Below are positions 4,299 to 6,029 of a DNA stretch of 6,029 bases, in pieces. Under the pieces are notes generated by a model, which saw only the letters and a program-made list of their open reading frames with translations, did not search any database and had not been told where the DNA came from. The stretch is taken from NCBI GenBank assembly GCA_021810815.1, contig JAJZHR010000166.1, positions 1 through 6,029 on the forward strand, written 5' to 3'. Source of the stretch: Acidobacteriota bacterium. Its GTDB lineage: Bacteria; Acidobacteriota; Terriglobia; Terriglobales; Acidobacteriaceae. Each line of letters opens with the position of its first letter. The stretch's first letter is position 1. The position numbers and the translations under genes are program-made.

Positions 4299-4766
4299 AT
4301 GGCTACCTACCAACTCTCGCACGATGCCTTTGAGGCGCGCCTGAAACGGGCCCGCCGACGGCTGCGCCTGAAGTATGGCTTCTTCACGCTGGTTGTGGCG
4401 GGCCTGGGCCTGCTCAACTACGAGCGCAACGAACAGCGCCATTGGCAGACCGAGCTGGTCGCTCTTGTCCTGTGCGGCATCCTGCTCGTCGCCGGATACC
4501 TGAACGGACATCGGCTGATCCTCGCGGAGGAGCAGTCACCACTCAATTTCTATCGCCTCACCGTTGGCAGGGACTGCGTCGAATGCAGAGACCGCCAGCA
4601 CGGCGACACCGTTCTGCACGTCAGCGAGATCGTGCGTATCCAGCCCGTGGCGCGCGGCCTCTGCCTGCGGACGGCGAAAAAAAGTCGCTCCATCCTGGTG
4701 CCCGCCAACCTGCAGGACTACGCTGGCTGCGTCGCCGAACTGAAGAGCATCGGCGTTCCGGTGTGA
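4299..4766 (+). CDS. Two-span inner-membrane protein, YcxB/PH-like tail possible, function unknown
   Basis: This encodes 155 residues. The N-terminus is strongly basic (FEARLKRARRRLRLKYG), which predicts a cytoplasmic start. Two hydrophobic segments follow, about 26-40 (GFFTLVVAGLGLL) and 52-68 (ELVALVLCGILLVAGYL), joined by a short charged loop (YERNEQRHWQ). The tail, about 70-155, is predicted to return to the cytoplasm. It holds alternating strand-like segments (FYRLTVGRDCVECRD, TVLHVSEIVRIQPVARGLCLRT, SRSILVPANL) and ends in a helix (DYAGCVAELKSIGV). This layout, two helices and then a small beta-domain with an 'I-x-x-I' strand and a final helix, resembles YcxB-like or bacterial PH-domain proteins, but no diagnostic motif is present. 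It follows the DUF2393-like gene on the same strand and converges with kdsA. Confidence 0.75.
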   Translation: MATYQLSHDAFEARLKRARRRLRLKYGFFTLVVAGLGLLNYERNEQRHWQTELVALVLCGILLVAGYLNGHRLILAEEQSPLNFYRLTVGRDCVECRDRQHGDTVLHVSEIVRIQPVARGLCLRTAKKSRSILVPANLQDYAGCVAELKSIGVPV

Positions 4767-4773
4767 ATACTTC

Positions 4774-4799
4774 GGGGTCTGCAGCTCAGCTTCAGCCCC
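4774..4799. terminator. Imperfect hairpin between convergent genes
   Basis: GGGG (4774-4777) pairs with CCCC (4796-4799), and CTG (4779-4781) with CAG (4793-4795), extended by AG/CT (4783-4784, 4790-4791) around a CTCAG loop, with one bulge and one mismatch. It is the only structure in the 57-base gap between the 4766 and 4824 gene ends. It has no T tract, so the terminator call is weak. Confidence 0.3.
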
Positions 4800-4823
4800 A
4801 GGAAGCTCGGATAGTTCGCCGAA

Positions 4824-5684
4824 TCAGCCATTCCGCGATGCGGCAGCATGGATCGCCAGCAACGTCTCCAGCAGCGGCTTAAGATGATCCAACCGGAGCG
4901 CGTTCGCTCCGTCGGACTTTGCATGGGCCGGGTCGTCATGCACCTCCAGGAACAGGCCATCCACGCCTGCAGCCACCGCGGCCCGCGCCAGCACGGGAAT
5001 GAACTGCGGCTGGCCTCCTGAAACTCCATTCGCCGCCGACGGCATCTGCACCGAATGCGTTCCATCGAACACCACCGGGGCGAACTCCCGCATGATGGGC
5101 AGCGAACGCATGTCCACCACCAGGTTGTGATATCCGAAGCTGGCGCCGCGCTCCGTGAGGGAGACGCGAGCGAGCGGGCCACTCTTGCCTTCAGGAGCGG
5201 ACTCGCGAATCTTGTTCACCGCGTGCCGCATGTCCTCGGGTGCCACAAATTGCCCCTTCTTCACGTTGACGGCCCGGCCTGTCTGCGCGGCTGCCACCAG
5301 CAGATCCGTTTGCCTGCACAGGAACGCCGGAATCTGCAGCACATCCACAGCCTCCGCCACGCGTTCGCAATCGGCGGCGTTATGCACGTCCGTCAGCACG
5401 GGCAGGCCCGTTCGCTCGGCCACCGCGCGCAGGATGCGGCAGCCCTCCTGCAACCCCGGGCCGCGAAAGCTGGTCAGCGAGGTGCGGTTCGCCTTGTCAT
5501 AGCTCGCCTTGAAGATATACGGGATGCGCAGGTCGGCCGTGATGCGCTGCAAGGCGTCCGCCATCCTCAGGGCGTGCGCCTCAGACTCAATGACGCACGG
5601 TCCTGCGATCAGAAACAGCTTGCCGCCGCCGACCTCAACATTGCCGATAGGAAACGTATGGCTCATGAACATTGATTGTTCCAT
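4824..5684 (-). CDS. kdsA: 3-deoxy-D-manno-octulosonate-8-phosphate synthase (metal-dependent class)
   Basis: KdsA condenses phosphoenolpyruvate with arabinose-5-phosphate to give Kdo-8-phosphate, the precursor of the Kdo that links lipid A to the lipopolysaccharide core. The TIM-barrel motifs are clear in the 286 residues: LFLIAGPCVIES (23-34), FKASYDKANR (58-67), RGPGLQEG (74-81), LTDVH (97-101), LQIPAFLCRQTDL (116-128), NVKKGQFV (140-147) and GYHNLVVDMRS (184-194). Metal ligands known from the Aquifex enzyme are all kept: C30 in AGPC, H210 in FDGTH, E247 in FLEVH and D258 in KSDG. The E. coli enzyme has Asn in place of this Cys and needs no metal. Start ATGs at 5684, 5672 and 5666 are all possible; none has a clear ribosome binding site, and homology begins after the third. 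It lies 38 bases downstream of the DUF4230 gene and is probably co-transcribed with it. Confidence 0.97.
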   Translation of the reverse strand: MEQSMFMSHTFPIGNVEVGGGKLFLIAGPCVIESEAHALRMADALQRITADLRIPYIFKASYDKANRTSLTSFRGPGLQEGCRILRAVAERTGLPVLTDVHNAADCERVAEAVDVLQIPAFLCRQTDLLVAAAQTGRAVNVKKGQFVAPEDMRHAVNKIRESAPEGKSGPLARVSLTERGASFGYHNLVVDMRSLPIMREFAPVVFDGTHSVQMPSAANGVSGGQPQFIPVLARAAVAAGVDGLFLEVHDDPAHAKSDGANALRLDHLKPLLETLLAIHAAASRNG

Positions 5685-5722
5685 AAGTCGGCGAGAACCC
5701 GTTGGCCCTGGAGGAGTTTCGG

Positions 5723-6029
5723 CTAGTCCACTTCGACCTTTTGAAATCCCAGGCCGTCCAGCAGCGATGTGACGGTCGCACGCGCATTCTGCTGCGCGGT
5801 GTTCAGAATGCCGTCGGCCAGAGCGGACTGCTGCAACTGCGCCTCTGCCTTCTGCCGCACCTCGGTTTCAAGATTGGGGTCTGCGGGAACCAGCACGCCA
5901 GTACTGCGTGAATAGACGCGGGTGTGCGCGTTGTCCAGCCTGGTGACAAAAATCTGCGGCGGCGGCAGATGGACATGGATGTCTTTCCCGCTGATCCGAA
6001 CGTCATCAGCCTGCAACAGGGAAAGATCC
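5723..6029 (-). CDS. DUF4230 family protein, C-terminal part (cut by window edge)
   Basis: The frame is open to the right window edge and stops with TAG at 5723. About 102 codons are visible, reading DLSLLQADDVRISGKDIHVH at the edge. Key features are the strand-rich VRISGKDIHVHLPPPQIFV, a turn with TRVYSRSTGVL, then DPNLETEVRQKAEAQLQQSA, a long helix ending in LLDGLGFQKVEVD. The LPPP motif, the 'DPNLE' turn into an amphipathic helix and the closing GF-x-x-V-x-V are characteristic of the DUF4230 C-terminus, as I recall the family. Members generally have an N-terminal membrane anchor, outside this window, and no known function. It precedes kdsA on the same strand by 38 bases, which suggests one transcription unit. 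An internal TTG at 6016 could be mistaken for a start, but the reading frame clearly continues upstream. Confidence 0.85.
   Translation of the reverse strand, partial: DLSLLQADDVRISGKDIHVHLPPPQIFVTRLDNAHTRVYSRSTGVLVPADPNLETEVRQKAEAQLQQSALADGILNTAQQNARATVTSLLDGLGFQKVEVD

Noticed and set aside
3281..4300. Long minus-strand open frame (339 codons) across the 3599-4216 gene
   Set aside because: It is the antisense shadow of the DUF2393-like gene, which has a good ribosome binding site, a membrane helix and ordered strands. The minus frame shows no domain.
5055..5675. Plus-strand open frame of 206 codons opposite kdsA
   Set aside because: It is antisense to an unambiguous KdsA with all active-site motifs, and its translation has no coherent domain.

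Overview
The window is GC-rich chromosomal DNA, by eye about 60% GC. It most likely comes from an acidobacterium of the Terriglobia/Acidobacteriaceae type. That assignment is inference. It rests on the form of the Mfd N-terminus, the Dus enzyme with a serine/alanine-rich insert, the stand-alone DnaC-like ATPase with a zinc ribbon, and the pair of small membrane proteins. The kdsA gene implies a Gram-negative envelope with Kdo-containing lipopolysaccharide. There are no rRNA, tRNA, CRISPR or intact mobile-element genes.

Left part (1-2097, all minus strand). Transcription runs right to left: rpmE (ribosomal protein L31, zinc-binding form), then a tRNA-dihydrouridine synthase, then a 336-base gap, then the first 70 codons of a gene that looks like mfd. 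A strong rho-independent hairpin lies between rpmE and the dus gene, almost touching the longest dus start. The 211-546 gap is filled by three degenerate copies of a ~43-base repeat with hairpins. It is the most unusual non-coding stretch here.

Middle part (2098-3197). A 179-base divergent region separates rpmE from a plus-strand DnaC/DnaI-type ATPase and carries a good sigma70-like promoter for rpmE. The ATPase gene runs towards a tiny minus-strand ORF for a 34-residue single-span membrane peptide with a strong ribosome binding site. Bases 3198-3598 hold no convincing gene; base use there is less GC-rich and there is a short tandem duplication.

Right part (3599-6029). Two plus-strand genes encode small envelope proteins: a one-span protein with a DUF2393-like exported domain, and a two-span protein with a possible PH-like tail. 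They converge on a minus-strand pair: a DUF4230 protein, cut by the window edge, followed by kdsA. KdsA makes Kdo-8-phosphate for lipopolysaccharide and keeps all four residues of the metal-dependent class.

The window is mainly housekeeping: translation (L31, tRNA modification), transcription-coupled repair, a replication-type ATPase and envelope synthesis. No complete novel system is evident. The points most worth a second look are the repeat array, -10-like hexamers exactly 9 bases before three start codons (possible leaderless mRNAs), the Dus insertion, and the helicase-loader-like ATPase that stands alone.
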